Shown in pieces: positions 21,262 through 21,335 of a stretch of DNA of 21,335 nt. Source of the stretch: an uncultured Actinomycetes bacterium (GTDB taxonomy: Bacteria; Actinomycetota; Actinomycetes; Nanopelagicales; Nanopelagicaceae). Made by a program: the position numbers and the translations under genes. The notes beneath the pieces were generated by a model that saw nothing but the letters and a program-made list of their open reading frames with translations, ran no database searches and was not told the DNA's origin. How positions within the stretch are numbered: the stretch's first letter is position 1; the number at the start of each line of letters is the position of its first letter. The DNA lies in assembly GCA_903852955.1 (NCBI GenBank), contig CAINSH010000014.1:1-21335 (forward strand). Reading direction: 5' to 3'.

Positions 21262-21335
21262 ATGCGTTTCTTAATATCAGTTATTGATTCCACCACACGT
21301 TCGCCGCATACGCCTGAGGAAATTCAAGCCATTGA
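21262..21335 (+). CDS. YciI-like (YCII-related) protein, N-terminal fragment
   Basis: The frame opens with M-R-F-L-I-S-V-I-D-S-T-T-R-S-P-H-T-P-E-E-I-Q-A-I and runs off the window end. A short hydrophobic first strand followed by T-P-E-E-(I/M)-x-A-(I/M) is the usual beginning of YCII-related/DGPF-domain proteins, small ferredoxin-like-fold proteins of largely unknown function. With 24 visible residues this remains tentative. The conserved Asp-His pair of the family, if any, lies outside. Confidence 0.5.
   Translation, partial: MRFLISVIDSTTRSPHTPEEIQAI

Noticed and set aside
1..21335. Mobile elements, CRISPR arrays, tRNA or rRNA genes.
   Set aside because: No transposase or integrase motifs, no regularly spaced repeats and no tRNA- or rRNA-like stretches were seen; nearly the whole window is accounted for by protein genes.

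Overview
This window holds a complete form I aerobic carbon monoxide dehydrogenase (CODH) gene set embedded in a molybdenum cofactor (Moco) biosynthesis neighbourhood. The host is most likely an actinobacterium with a small, streamlined genome. The signs are: moderate to low GC by eye; genes packed with overlaps of 1 to 25 bases or gaps of a few bases; convergent genes that abut or overlap at their stops; and many genes whose ATG sits 6 to 8 bases after a -10-like hexamer, which fits leaderless transcription as is common in Actinobacteria. A freshwater Nanopelagicales (acI-type) lineage would fit, but this is inference; there is no rRNA gene here to confirm it.

Layout. 1-195: tail of a CopC-like copper-binding protein. 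280-1061: XRE-type regulator paired with a four-helix membrane protein. 1120-1629: DinB-like protein. 1691-3934: divergent XdhC-family protein, a 52-residue membrane peptide and moeA. 3927-5063 (-) and 5080-5640 (+): a canonical XdhC-family protein and a mocA-like molybdopterin nucleotidyltransferase, diverging from a 16-base gap with overlapping -10 boxes. 5767-12789 (+): the CODH operon, made of a 77-residue unknown protein, coxM, coxS, coxL, an XdhC-family protein fused to a YHS domain, coxG, and five consecutive small proteins each with one N-terminal membrane helix. 15817-12793 (-): an accessory operon converging on it, made of an 84-residue unknown, coxD (MoxR-type AAA+ ATPase), coxE (VWA protein), a 95-residue unknown and a GIY-YIG-like protein. 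15905-18246 (+): moaC-moaB-moaE-moaA. 18257-21335: an NAD-dependent reductase of the extended SDR type, DoxX-like and MarR-family genes, a TMEM165/GDT1 cation transporter, a DUF1761-like membrane protein and the start of a YciI-like gene.

How the genes fit together. MoaA and MoaC make cyclic pyranopterin monophosphate, MoaE (with a MoaD not present here) makes molybdopterin, MoaB/MogA and MoeA adenylate it and insert molybdate, and the MocA-like enzyme would add CMP to give the cytosine dinucleotide form used by CODH. XdhC-family proteins, CoxD and CoxE are expected to mature the Mo-S-Cu site. CoxL carries the AYRCSFR motif with the copper-ligating cysteine, so CO oxidation rather than generic aldehyde or xanthine oxidation is the expected reaction. 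CoxG, and by inference the five membrane peptides after it, would tie the enzyme to the membrane and the quinone pool.

The parts least explained by known biology are the five tandem membrane peptides, the XdhC-YHS fusion, the small protein at the head of the cox operon, and the three unknown genes travelling with coxDE.
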